From assembly GCF_000337815.1 (NCBI RefSeq), contig NZ_AOLN01000018.1, positions 620,001-684,000 of the forward strand: a DNA stretch of 64,000 nucleotides, in the 5' to 3' direction. The stretch comes from Haloferax mucosum ATCC BAA-1512. GTDB taxonomy: Archaea; Halobacteriota; Halobacteria; Halobacteriales; Haloferacaceae. The notes beneath the pieces are model-generated. The model was not told the DNA's origin, made no database searches, and saw nothing but the letters and a program-made list of their open reading frames with translations. The stretch's first letter is position 1. The number at the start of each line of letters is the position of its first letter. Shown one piece after another: positions 17,435 through 25,747 of the stretch. Both the position numbers and the translations under genes were made by a program.

Positions 17435-18406
17435 CTACGGGAGAATGAGCCAGAAGAACACGAGGTAACCGCTGACGAGGATGGCGCCGTCGATTCTGGA
17501 GACGTCGTAATTTCGGAGCATCAGTGCGATGACGCCGAAGGTGAACACGAGGAGTGCGGGGAAATCGAGCGCGATGGTGCTCGCGGGAACGTTCACCGGG
17601 ACCATGATGGCGAGAATGCCGAGGACCGCGACGATGTTGTAGATGTTCGAGCCGACGACGTTGCCGATGCTGAACTCCGACTCGCCGCGGACCGCGCTGA
17701 TGACGGACGCCGCGAGTTCGGGAAGCGACGTACCGAACGCGAGGACGGTCAGGCCGATGAACCGCGGGCCGAACCCGAAGGATTCGAGGAGTCCGCTTCC
17801 GCCCTGAATGAGCCAGTTCGAGCCGATAAACAAAAGCAGGAGACCGGCACCGAGGTAGAGCACGTCTTTCAACTGTGCCGAGACTTCATCCTCGTCTTCG
17901 ATGTCGATTTCGTCGGTTCCGATCGCGTCGGCTTTGGTCGAACGCGCGCGGTAGAGCAAAAAGCCGGTGAACGCCGCGAGGATGAGAAGCAAGATTCCGC
18001 CGTCAACTGCGCTCAAGTCTCCGTCCATTCCGAGCGCGACGAGCACAACCGCCGCGGTAATCATGAATGGAACGTGGCGACGAAGGGTGGACACCGACAC
18101 TGACATCGGTTGGATGAGTGCGGAGACGCCCAAGACGAGACCGATGTTGGCGATGTTCGAACCGATAATCGCACCGAGTCCGAGGTCGGCGGAGTAGCCG
18201 AGACCGCTCAGTACGGCGACGAACAGTTCGGGGGTCGTGGTCGCAAACGCGACGATAGTTACACCGACGATAGCCGCACGGAGACCGAGACCGATAGCGA
18301 GTCGGGAAGCACCCTCGACGAGCGCCTCTGCGCCGAGGTAAAGTGCAACGATACCAACCACCAAGAGGGCGGTATCGAAGGAAATCAGGGTTGCGAGAGC
18401 CGACAT
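17435..18406 (-). CDS. CaCA-family sodium/calcium antiporter
   Basis: 323-residue antiporter with about ten transmembrane helices and the two signature alpha repeats: FATTTPELFVAVLSG with GSNIANIGLVLG, and LAFGTSLPELAASVIS with GSNIYNI. Both acidic ion ligands are present. A central acidic loop (about 150-172, DEIDIEDEDE) may be a regulatory cation site. Length and repeats match the YrbG-like archaeal/bacterial exchangers. It is adjacent to a second, more divergent exchanger and divergent from aroE. Confidence 0.92.
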   Translation of the reverse strand: MSALATLISFDTALLVVGIVALYLGAEALVEGASRLAIGLGLRAAIVGVTIVAFATTTPELFVAVLSGLGYSADLGLGAIIGSNIANIGLVLGVSALIQPMSVSVSTLRRHVPFMITAAVVLVALGMDGDLSAVDGGILLLILAAFTGFLLYRARSTKADAIGTDEIDIEDEDEVSAQLKDVLYLGAGLLLLFIGSNWLIQGGSGLLESFGFGPRFIGLTVLAFGTSLPELAASVISAVRGESEFSIGNVVGSNIYNIVAVLGILAIMVPVNVPASTIALDFPALLVFTFGVIALMLRNYDVSRIDGAILVSGYLVFFWLILP

Positions 18407-18521
18407 ACGCGGGAGTAGTCCAACGGCGCACCAAAAACGCGCCGGTCCGCCGATAGAATGTCACAAATTGCCATGGGAACTCGCCCGCGGAACATCGCGG
18501 CGGAAACCGACACAGGCGGGC

Positions 18522-18530
18522 GAATTATAT
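18522..18530 (+). promoter_or_regulatory. TATA box of aroE
   Basis: GAATTATAT is centred about 28 bases before the ATG at 18554. It supports that start rather than earlier in-frame codons. Confidence 0.55.
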
Positions 18531-18553
18531 CGTCGGCGGGAAACCACCAGACC

Positions 18554-19363
18554 ATGCAAGTCTACGGTCTCGTCGGGAACCCCGTCGGTCACTCGTTGTC
18601 GCCGCCGATGCACGAGGCGGCCTACGAGCACGTTGGACTCGACGCCCGATACGTCTCCTTCGAGCCGGAGCCGTCGGCTCTCGCGGCCGCACTCGACGGT
18701 GCGGACGCCCTCGGTATTTCGGGACTGAACGTGACGATACCGTTCAAACAAGACGTACTCGACCTCGTTGACTCCGACCCGCTCGCCACCCGAATCGGCG
18801 CCGTCAACACCATCGATTTCGGATGCGACGAGCCAACAGGCCACAACACAGACGCGGCGGGCGTGACGCGAGCCTTCGAGCGCCACGACGTCGCACTCGA
18901 CGGCGCAACCGCCGTCGTCGTCGGTGCTGGTGGGGCGGGCCGCGCCGTCGCGTTCGCCCTCGCCGACGCCGGGGCATCGGTCCATATCGCCAACAGAACC
19001 GCCGAAACGGCCGTCGAACTGGCCGACGCAGTTCCCGGAGCGACGGCCGGTGGACTGGACACGCTCGACCGCATTCGAGACGCGACGGTACTCGTCAATG
19101 CGACGAGCGTCGGGATGGAATCGCCGGACGAATCGCCCGTCCCGGCCGCGCATCTCCACAGCGACCTCGCCGTTCTCGATGCGGTGTACACCCCGCTCGA
19201 AACGCGACTCCTCCGAGACGCCGCCGACGCGGGCGCAGTGACTATCGATGGAGCGTGGATGCTTCTCTTGCAGGGCGTCGAAGCTTTTGAACTGTGGACC
19301 GGACTCGACGCGCCCGTGGAGAAGATGAACACCGCTCTCCGGACGCGGCTTGAGAGGCATTGA
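18554..19363 (+). CDS. aroE: Shikimate dehydrogenase
   Basis: 269-residue enzyme reducing 3-dehydroshikimate with NADPH in aromatic amino acid synthesis. It shows the substrate-binding HSLSP (13-17), catalytic K65 in NVTIPFK, the NTDAAG motif and the NADP fold [13 protein letters not shown]. The start at 18554 places [10 protein letters not shown] at the N-terminus as in the family. It is monocistronic and lies just upstream of an acidic HhH gene and the pab operon, which draws on the same chorismate pathway. Confidence 0.95.
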   Translation: MQVYGLVGNPVGHSLSPPMHEAAYEHVGLDARYVSFEPEPSALAAALDGADALGISGLNVTIPFKQDVLDLVDSDPLATRIGAVNTIDFGCDEPTGHNTDAAGVTRAFERHDVALDGATAVVVGAGGAGRAVAFALADAGASVHIANRTAETAVELADAVPGATAGGLDTLDRIRDATVLVNATSVGMESPDESPVPAAHLHSDLAVLDAVYTPLETRLLRDAADAGAVTIDGAWMLLLQGVEAFELWTGLDAPVEKMNTALRTRLERH

Positions 19364-19407
19364 GGCCGCTGGTTTTTAAATAACCGAATCACATAGGAGA
19401 AAACAAC

Positions 19408-20187
19408 ATGGGCTTGTTTGACACTCTTTCGTCGTTCCTGAAATCGCTCTTTGGTGGCGGGTCGTCGTCCGCCGAGTCGGCAGAACGTGACGACTCAGCG
19501 ACCGTTACGGTCGAACGTGACACCCGAACCGAGCGCGAAGAACCGGACGTCGAGACCGAATCGGCTGTCAAGGAACCAGTCGAAGAGACCGACGAAGCGG
19601 CCGAAGAATCTGCTGAGGAAGCGACCGAAGAATCTGCTGACGACGCTGGGTCCGAACCTGAACCTGAACCTGAACCCGAGTCTGCCGCCGAAGCCATCGA
19701 GGAAGCCGAACCAGAAGCAGAGTCAGCAGTAGTCGAAGAGCCTGAAGAGGACGACGGCGAAGGTGCTGAATCCGGCGTTGTCGAAGAGGCAGAAGAACCC
19801 GAAGACGACGAAGAGAGCGAGGAGTCCGAAGGGAAAGGAGAATCCGAAGAAGACGAGGAGAACGAACCAGAACCCGAGTCCGACGTGGAAGCTCCTGAAG
19901 TCGATGCTGACACCGCCGATGAAAGTGACGAGAGCGACACCGACGAGGACGAGAGCGAAACTGGCGACACTGCCGGCGAAAGCGATGAAACCGACGAAAC
20001 CGACGCGGAATCGCCCACGGTAGACACGATTCGCGGTATCGGTCCCGCGTACGCAGACCGGCTCTCCGACATCGGCATCGAGACCGTTTCCGACCTCGTT
20101 TCGTCCGACGCCGAGCACGTTGGCGACGCAATCGACGTGTCACCCAAGCGCGTCCAGCGCTGGATTGACCGCGCCGCCGACGAATAA
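19408..20187 (+). CDS. Hyperacidic protein with C-terminal helix-hairpin-helix domain
   Basis: 259-residue protein in three parts. Residues 1-18 (MGLFDTLSSFLKSLFGGG) could form an amphipathic membrane-binding helix. Residues about 20-200 are a low-complexity Glu/Asp/Ser/Ala/Pro tether. Residues 204-259 form a helix-hairpin-helix domain (VDTIRGIGPAYADRLSDIG) of the kind that binds DNA or mediates dimerisation. The start is supported by TAGGAG before the ATG and GTTTTTAAATA further up. Function unknown; a membrane-DNA tether is inference. Similar HhH sequence ends TopA in this window. Confidence 0.8.
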   Translation: MGLFDTLSSFLKSLFGGGSSSAESAERDDSATVTVERDTRTEREEPDVETESAVKEPVEETDEAAEESAEEATEESADDAGSEPEPEPEPESAAEAIEEAEPEAESAVVEEPEEDDGEGAESGVVEEAEEPEDDEESEESEGKGESEEDEENEPEPESDVEAPEVDADTADESDESDTDEDESETGDTAGESDETDETDAESPTVDTIRGIGPAYADRLSDIGIETVSDLVSSDAEHVGDAIDVSPKRVQRWIDRAADE

Positions 20188-20358
20188 CGATACTCGACGG
20201 CACCCCGCCGCGTTTCGGTCGGTATCTCTCTGCGCTCATCCCTTTCGTTTTCGACGGCGTTACGCGGATATCTCAGTGTTTCCGGCGCGTCCAGCGGTGA
20301 CGACACACGTGAGACACGTCACGAAACCGTTTACCCGACGCACCGACTGGTGCGAGTA

Positions 20359-21909
20359 ATGACCGCACCGACCGTCGTCACCGACCGCGACGACTTTCGC
20401 GCGACCGCCGAGGACGCACCCGACGGCGCGCGCGTTCCCGTCGAAGTCCGGGTCGTCGTTTCCGACCCCTTCGACGCCTATCGGCGCACGCGGCAGACTT
20501 CCGGCGGCTTCTTCTACGAGACGACCGGTGGCCAACCCGGCTGGGGGGCGTTCGGCGTCGCGCCCGACGAACGCCTCACAGTCGGCGAGTCGGCCGTCAG
20601 CACGACTGCTTCGGGGCCGACGCTCGCCGCGCTCGAAGGACTCGTGGATTCACAGACGCTCGCCCGCGGTAACTGCGACGTGCCGTATCCCTGCGGCCTG
20701 TTCGGCTGGCTCTCGTACGACGTTGCCCGCGAACTCGAATCGCTCCCCGAACACACGACCGACGATAGGGGTCTTCCGCATCTTCAACTCGGCCTGTACG
20801 ACCTCGTGGCTTCGTGGGAAGAACCGCGAACCGCCGACGAGACGACACTGCGAATCACCTGCTGTCCAGTTGTCGATGACGGGAGCGACATCGACGCCGT
20901 CTACGACGCGGCGCGCGAGCGGGCGGCCGCACTCGCCGTCGAAGCGCTCGAAGGCGAACCCGAACCGGTCGAAGCGCCCGTCGAGTCCGACGAAGCGCAG
21001 TTCGAAAGCGCCTGCGGCCGAGCGAACTTCGCAGAGCGCGTCCGGGCGGCGAAGCAGTACATCCGCGACGGCGACACGTTTCAGGCGAACCTCTCGCAGC
21101 GACTCGTCGCACCCGCCGCAGTCCACCCGGTCGATGCCTACGCCGCGCTTCGGCAGGTCAACCCCGCGCCCTACTCCGGCCTGCTCGAACTCCCCGGCGT
21201 GGACCTCGTGAGCGCGAGCCCCGAACTCCTTCTCCGTGTCGAGGGCGACCGCCTCGTCACCGAACCCATCGCCGGGACGCGACCCCGTGGCGAGACAGCC
21301 GAGGTGGACGACGCGCTCGAAGCGGACCTGACGACCGACGAAAAAGAGCGGGCCGAACACGCGATGCTCGTCGACCTCGAACGAAACGACCTCGGGAAGG
21401 TCTCCGAGTACGGGTCGGTCGAAGTGACCGAGTACCGCCGCGTTGACCGCTACTCCGAAGTGATGCACCTCGTGTCGCTGGTCGAAGGGATGCGACGCGA
21501 GGGGACCACGCTCGCCGACGCCATCGCGGCGGTCTTCCCCGGTGGCACCATCACCGGCGCGCCGAAACCACGGACGATGGAAATTATCGACGAACTCGAA
21601 GCGACCCGGCGCGGTCCCTACACCGGGAGCATGTTCGCCATCGGGTTCGACGACAAAGCGGTGCTGAACATCATCATCCGGACGTTGGTCCGCTTCCGAG
21701 ACGAGTACCACCTTCGGGTCGGCGCGGGTATCGTCCACGACTCCGACCCCGAACGTGAGTACGACGAGACGCTGGCGAAAGCCCGCGCGCTCGTCACGGC
21801 ACTCGACGAGGCGCTCGGCGAACGTGCGAAGATGACCGTCGATGCGGCCGACACCACACACCCACAGACGGGGTCGAACACCGATTCGACTGCGGGGACC
21901 GAGCGATGA
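20359..21909 (+). CDS. pabB: Aminodeoxychorismate synthase component I
   Basis: 516-residue chorismate-binding enzyme. It uses ammonia from PabA to make 4-amino-4-deoxychorismate for folate. The C-terminal half carries [18 protein letters not shown]-type residues ([10 protein letters not shown]) and [21 protein letters not shown]. The PIAGTRP lysine/alanine signature and the downstream pabC-like gene favour PabB over TrpE. The start at 20359 has CCGTTTACC about 27 bases upstream. It overlaps pabA by 4 bases (ATGA), so the subunits are translationally coupled. Confidence 0.9.
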   Translation: MTAPTVVTDRDDFRATAEDAPDGARVPVEVRVVVSDPFDAYRRTRQTSGGFFYETTGGQPGWGAFGVAPDERLTVGESAVSTTASGPTLAALEGLVDSQTLARGNCDVPYPCGLFGWLSYDVARELESLPEHTTDDRGLPHLQLGLYDLVASWEEPRTADETTLRITCCPVVDDGSDIDAVYDAARERAAALAVEALEGEPEPVEAPVESDEAQFESACGRANFAERVRAAKQYIRDGDTFQANLSQRLVAPAAVHPVDAYAALRQVNPAPYSGLLELPGVDLVSASPELLLRVEGDRLVTEPIAGTRPRGETAEVDDALEADLTTDEKERAEHAMLVDLERNDLGKVSEYGSVEVTEYRRVDRYSEVMHLVSLVEGMRREGTTLADAIAAVFPGGTITGAPKPRTMEIIDELEATRRGPYTGSMFAIGFDDKAVLNIIIRTLVRFRDEYHLRVGAGIVHDSDPEREYDETLAKARALVTALDEALGERAKMTVDAADTTHPQTGSNTDSTAGTER

Positions 21910-22613
21910 CTCGCATCCTCGTGGTCGATAATTACGACTCGTTCGCCTACAACCTCGTGCAGTACGTCGGCGAGTTCGCCGACGAGGTCGTCGTCCACCG
22001 CAACGACGAAATTTCGACGGACGACATCCGCGACATCAACCCGGACGGTATCGTCGTCTCGCCCGGCCCGGGAACGCCTGCTGACGCCGGTGTCTCGGTG
22101 TCAGTCTTCCGCGACCTCGCTTATCCAACGCTCGGCGTCTGTCTCGGCCACCAATCGCTGTGCGCCGCGCTCGGGTCGCCCGTCGGCCACGCCCCCGAAG
22201 TCGTCCACGGAAAGCCGTCGGTGGTCGAACACGACGGGAAGGGCGTCTTCGCCGGGCTCCACGACCGAATCGAGGTCGGGCGCTACCACTCGCTCGCGGT
22301 CGAACGCGACGATATCCCGGACGCGCTGGTCGTGACTGCGACCACGGTTTCTGAGATGGCAAACGAGGGTGCCGACAAAGACGCCGACGAAGACGCGGCC
22401 AGTGTCGGCGGCACCGACACAGATGACACGACCGACGACGCCACGGACACAGACGACGCATCGGTCGTCATGGGCGTTCGCCACCGCGAGAAACCCCATA
22501 TCGGCGTCCAGTTCCATCCCGAAAGCATCCTCACCGCATCGGGGAAAGACATCGTTCGAAATTTCGTCTCCCTCGCCGCGGGCGAATCACCAGCGATGGA
22601 GGCGCGGGACTGA
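21906..22613 (+). CDS. pabA: Aminodeoxychorismate synthase component II (glutamine amidotransferase)
   Basis: 235-residue class I amidotransferase supplying ammonia to PabB. The catalytic triad is visible: C79 in GVCLGHQ, then H204 and E206 in FHPES. A 35-residue insertion (about 152-186) made of Ala, Asp, Thr and Gly interrupts the fold before the HREKPHIG strand and looks like a solvent-exposed halophilic loop. It overlaps pabB and lies two bases before pabC. It could equally serve anthranilate synthase, but the operon argues for PABA. Confidence 0.9.
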   Translation: MTRILVVDNYDSFAYNLVQYVGEFADEVVVHRNDEISTDDIRDINPDGIVVSPGPGTPADAGVSVSVFRDLAYPTLGVCLGHQSLCAALGSPVGHAPEVVHGKPSVVEHDGKGVFAGLHDRIEVGRYHSLAVERDDIPDALVVTATTVSEMANEGADKDADEDAASVGGTDTDDTTDDATDTDDASVVMGVRHREKPHIGVQFHPESILTASGKDIVRNFVSLAAGESPAMEARD

Positions 22614-22615
22614 CG

Positions 22616-23557
22616 ATGCGCGGACAACCGAGCGACGACGGTTCAACTTCTCGTTCAGATTCGGGTTCGAACGGTGACGATTCGGCACGTGTCTACCACG
22701 TCGATGGCGACCTCGTGCCCGCCGACGAGGCGTCGATTCCGGTCACTGACCGCGGGTTTCTCTACGGCGACGCCGCGTTCGAGACGCTTCGCGCCTACGG
22801 CGGCGACGTGTTCCACTGGGACGCTCACGCCGACAGACTCGCCGAGACGTGCGACATCCTCGGGATGGACCACGGACTCTCTGACGACGACCTCGTCGGG
22901 CGAATCGACGAGACGCTGGCCGCGAACGACTTCGTGGACGCCTACGTCCGACTCTCCATCACGCGTGGGAGCCAACCCGGCCGTCTGACCCCGGCCGCGG
23001 ACGTGTCTCCGCGTGTCGTCGTCATCGTCGAACCGCTTCCGAGAGGCGGCCGTGGGTCAGTCTCTGTTTGGGACGGCCCCGCGGCGGTACAGACGGTGAA
23101 AACGCGCCGTATCTCCGACCGGGCGATTCCGGCGCGGGCGAAGACGCACAACTACCTCAACGGCATCCTCGCGCGAACCGAACTCCGCGTCACCGGCGCG
23201 GACGAGGCGCTCATGCTCGATTCAGACGGCTACGTCACGGAAGGCGCGACGAGCAACCTCTTTTTCGTCGATGATGACGCGCTCTGTACCCCGAGTCTCG
23301 ACGGGCCGGTGCTGCCCGGCATCACCCGCCGGGTCGTCCTCGACCTCGCGCAAAACGAAGGGATTCCGATTCGAGAGCGGCGATACACGCCTGACGACGT
23401 GCGCGACGCCAACGAAGCGTTCCTCACGAATTCGACGTGGGAACTCCGCCCGGTCGAGACGGTCGATGGCATCGCCATCGGCGACGGACCGGTCACAAAA
23501 CTGCTCGCGCGACTCTACGACGACTACGTGGAGCGACGGCACTACGGCGAGCACTGA
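22616..23557 (+). CDS. pabC: Aminodeoxychorismate lyase (class IV aminotransferase fold)
   Basis: 313-residue PLP enzyme of fold type IV. The PLP lysine is K176 in ARAKTHNYLN, followed by EGATSNLFFV and the late FLTNSTWELRPV block. Branched-chain aminotransferases share the fold, but position directly after pabBA points to release of 4-aminobenzoate from aminodeoxychorismate. The first 25 residues are a Ser/Asp-rich tail not seen in most homologues; no later start fits better. Third gene of the pabBAC operon. Confidence 0.87.
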   Translation: MRGQPSDDGSTSRSDSGSNGDDSARVYHVDGDLVPADEASIPVTDRGFLYGDAAFETLRAYGGDVFHWDAHADRLAETCDILGMDHGLSDDDLVGRIDETLAANDFVDAYVRLSITRGSQPGRLTPAADVSPRVVVIVEPLPRGGRGSVSVWDGPAAVQTVKTRRISDRAIPARAKTHNYLNGILARTELRVTGADEALMLDSDGYVTEGATSNLFFVDDDALCTPSLDGPVLPGITRRVVLDLAQNEGIPIRERRYTPDDVRDANEAFLTNSTWELRPVETVDGIAIGDGPVTKLLARLYDDYVERRHYGEH

Positions 23558-23572
23558 CCGCTCGACGGGTGC

Positions 23573-23995
23573 TCAGAACTCGACGTTCGACCGCGACGTT
23601 CGGTCCGCGGGGTCGGTCTCGATTGCGCCGGTGCCGACGAACGAGAAGTCGTCGTCCGAGAGGAAGACGTGGTCGCCGTCGATAGTGAGTTCGAGGTCGT
23701 CGAGAACCGCACCCTCGCAGGGACCGTAGTTGCAGTAGCCCGTGTCGGCCTCGAAGTACGCGCCGTGGTTCTGACAGATGACCTCGCCGTTTCGCATCGG
23801 CGCACCCGACCCTTTGTCGAGTTTGATGTGCGTCAGGTGCATGCAGTAGTTCAACCACGCTTGAATGCCGTCGTCGGTGCGGACGAGAATCGCCTCGCGT
23901 TCGTCTTCGTCCTCGTCGGTCTCGCTGACGCGGAATAAGAAGGTCGTGTCGTCGGGGACGTCGCCGACCGAACAGATGCGTTCGAGGTCGCTCAT
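23573..23995 (-). CDS. Rieske [2Fe-2S] ferredoxin-like protein
   Basis: 140-residue soluble single-domain Rieske protein. The cluster ligands are C51 and H53 (CMHLTH) and C74 and H77 (CQNH), with GAYFEADTGYCNYGPCEG supplying the loop and two extra cysteines (C88, C93). An acidic loop (26-33) is a halophilic adaptation. It could be an electron carrier for a dioxygenase, but no oxygenase is adjacent. An AAATTAGC box lies about 30 bases upstream. Convergent with pabC. Confidence 0.87.
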   Translation of the reverse strand: MSDLERICSVGDVPDDTTFLFRVSETDEDEDEREAILVRTDDGIQAWLNYCMHLTHIKLDKGSGAPMRNGEVICQNHGAYFEADTGYCNYGPCEGAVLDDLELTIDGDHVFLSDDDFSFVGTGAIETDPADRTSRSNVEF

Positions 23996-24078
23996 TGCTC
24001 TCTCGTTACCGTGGGACGGAAAATTAGCTTCGAAAGCGAAGCGTGGCGACCGACGATTGCAAGCACCCGGCGAGACGC

Positions 24079-24094
24079 GACGAGTTAACTCGTC
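24079..24094. repeat. 16-bp perfect palindrome upstream of the Rieske gene
   Basis: GACGAGTTAACTCGTC equals its own reverse complement. It lies about 85 bases upstream of the Rieske start, in a gap with no gene, and could be a regulator site. Confidence 0.5.
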
Positions 24095-24270
24095 AGAAAA
24101 CGCCGAAGAAAACCGCTCAGAGTGTCGCTTTCGGGGGTCGCGGAAGCAGATGACAGATTCGAACGTCGGTCGCTGGTGCTCGCTAGTTCAGTGTGACTGA
24201 GCTATGATGCCGACCTCGTGAGGTACACCGGAACAAGCCCGGTTCTCAGCAGTTGAGGTCAGCAAAATCA

Positions 24271-24345
24271 TAGCGGGAGGTAGATTTGAACTACCGATCT
24301 CCGGGTTATGAGCCCGGCGGAATCTCCTGGCTATCCCATCCCGCT
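24271..24345 (-). tRNA. Initiator tRNA-Met (CAT)
   Basis: The 75-nt minus-strand sequence folds as a cloverleaf: acceptor AGCGGGA pairs with TCCCGCT, the anticodon loop is CTCATAA (CAT), and the T-arm loop is TTCAAAT. Two features mark it as the initiator: an A1-U72 first pair and three G-C pairs (GGG/CCC) closing the anticodon stem. No intron is seen and CCA is not encoded. It lies downstream of the gtrA-type gene on the same strand. Confidence 0.95.
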
Positions 24346-24369
24346 GAATCAACAAATGTGCCTGCTACT

Positions 24370-24380
24370 GTTAAGACTTC
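24370..24380 (-). promoter_or_regulatory. TATA-like box of the initiator tRNA
   Basis: On the minus strand this reads GAAGTCTTAAC, centred about 30 bases before the tRNA 5' end, the spacing expected for an independent tRNA promoter. Confidence 0.5.
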
Positions 24381-24405
24381 TGTTTCGGGAGCCGTGTGTC
24401 AATTT

Positions 24406-24873
24406 TCACCGTGAGTCACGCTGACTCGAACGGCCCGCGATTCGCCACGTGAACAGGCTCTCTGCGACGTAGTTCAGGAGCATCGACGCGACGATAGCGA
24501 TGGGCAGGGGAATCAGTTTCCAGAGGTCGATACCGGCGACCGGAATCACCAACTGAACCTCGCCGAGCGCGCGGACGACGAGCACTTGCACCGCGAGACC
24601 GCCGCTTCTGACGAGATTCGATTTGACGAAGCGGCGTCCCTTCGCCAGAAGGTGGTCTGCGCCCGCCCCCGCGAAGGTCCACCGGTCGTTGATGAGAAAC
24701 ATCACGACGATGGCGAGTTCCGCACCGGCGAGTTTCGAAATCTCACCGGCGACACCGAAAAAGACGATGAGAAGGCTACTCAGCGACAGGTCGAACACCG
24801 CTCCGACCGCGCCGACGGACGCGAACTTCCCGAATCGCGTACCTGATGCGAGCGCGGAGAGTCGGTCAGTCAT
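24406..24873 (-). CDS. GtrA-family membrane protein
   Basis: 155-residue four-helix membrane protein of the GtrA/DPMS type, proposed to flip polyprenyl-phosphate-linked sugars. It starts MTDRLSALASG, with FGKFASVGAVGAVFDLSLSSLL as the first helix, LINDRWTF after the second, and a Leu/Val-rich C-terminal pair. The start at 24873 overlaps the glycosyltransferase stop by 8 bases, so they are translationally coupled. The partner gene gives the best clue to its role. Ends 60 bases before the initiator tRNA. Confidence 0.85.
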   Translation of the reverse strand: MTDRLSALASGTRFGKFASVGAVGAVFDLSLSSLLIVFFGVAGEISKLAGAELAIVVMFLINDRWTFAGAGADHLLAKGRRFVKSNLVRSGGLAVQVLVVRALGEVQLVIPVAGIDLWKLIPLPIAIVASMLLNYVAESLFTWRIAGRSSQRDSR

Positions 24874-25651
24874 CCGTGACCTCCACCGAAAACTGTTCGA
24901 CGAGCGCCCGTTCGTCGTTTCGAGCGTCGATGAGTTCGTGAAGGCGGTCCTCCCGAATCGTCCGGGCGCGGTGGCGAGACCGGAGCAGTCCGCGAGCCAT
25001 CTTGAGTGTCGTATCGACCGGCGAAACCGTCGAATTCGGTTGGTCTTCCCAAACGACCGGCACTTCGGCGACGCGGTGACCGAACGCACCCGAGACGGCG
25101 ACGAGTTCGATGTCCCACGCGAACCCGGGTTCGTAGAGGTGCGTTCGAACGTCGGCCCACGCGTCGGCGGTCATGGCTTTCGCGCCGCACTGGTAGTCGT
25201 AGAGGGGAACGTCGGTGAGGTGGCGGGCCAACCACGCAAAGCCGTCGCCGAGGTAGCGTCTGGCAATCGTCTGATGTGAGGCGACGGTGGCGTCGGGATG
25301 GCGGCGCGAGCCAACCGCGAGGTCGGCACCGTCCCGAACGGCGTCGATGACGTTCGCAATCGACGTGGCTGGCGTACTGCCGTCGGCGTCCGCGAACGCG
25401 ACGATATCGGTGTCGAGCGCTTCGAACCCCGCGGTAATGGCGGCACCTTTGCCGCGGCGCGAATCGACCGGGTGTACCTCGGCGATGGCGGGGAGGGAAT
25501 CGAGGGCGTCGAGTATTCCTGTCCGCGGAGCGTCGAGTTCGACCCGGACGACGGCGGGATCGAGTTCCGCGACGAGCGCGTGAACGTAGGGAACCAAACG
25601 GTCGGGGTCAGGCCGGTAAGCAGGCACCACCACCCCGACAGACTGCGACAT
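24866..25651 (-). CDS. Family 2 glycosyltransferase (dolichyl-phosphate sugar synthase type)
   Basis: 261-residue GT-A glycosyltransferase. It has the nucleotide-binding VGVVVPAYR N-terminus, the metal-binding DAD at 88-90 (FADADGSTP), GSRR near 110 and YDYQCGAKAM, a pattern typical of DPM1/Alg5-like synthases that put a sugar on polyprenyl phosphate. No membrane segment is present; membrane attachment probably comes from the GtrA partner it overlaps by 8 bases. The start at 25651 is preferred because the upstream frame lacks family sequence. Sugar unknown. Confidence 0.88.
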   Translation of the reverse strand: MSQSVGVVVPAYRPDPDRLVPYVHALVAELDPAVVRVELDAPRTGILDALDSLPAIAEVHPVDSRRGKGAAITAGFEALDTDIVAFADADGSTPATSIANVIDAVRDGADLAVGSRRHPDATVASHQTIARRYLGDGFAWLARHLTDVPLYDYQCGAKAMTADAWADVRTHLYEPGFAWDIELVAVSGAFGHRVAEVPVVWEDQPNSTVSPVDTTLKMARGLLRSRHRARTIREDRLHELIDARNDERALVEQFSVEVTDD

Positions 25652-25747
25652 GCACGACCATTCATCCAACGAGGTAAAAAGCAAACCGCTCTCGTGCGCA
25701 CCCGCCATCACAAAACGTATTGCATCCGCCGCGCCTTCAACTGACAG

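Noticed and set aside
14528-18103. A very long open frame (about 1190 codons) on the plus strand
   Set aside because: It is antisense to dtdA and two exchanger genes and has Arg/Asp/Glu-rich low-complexity sequence with no domain. It is a by-product of GC-rich codon use on the minus strand.
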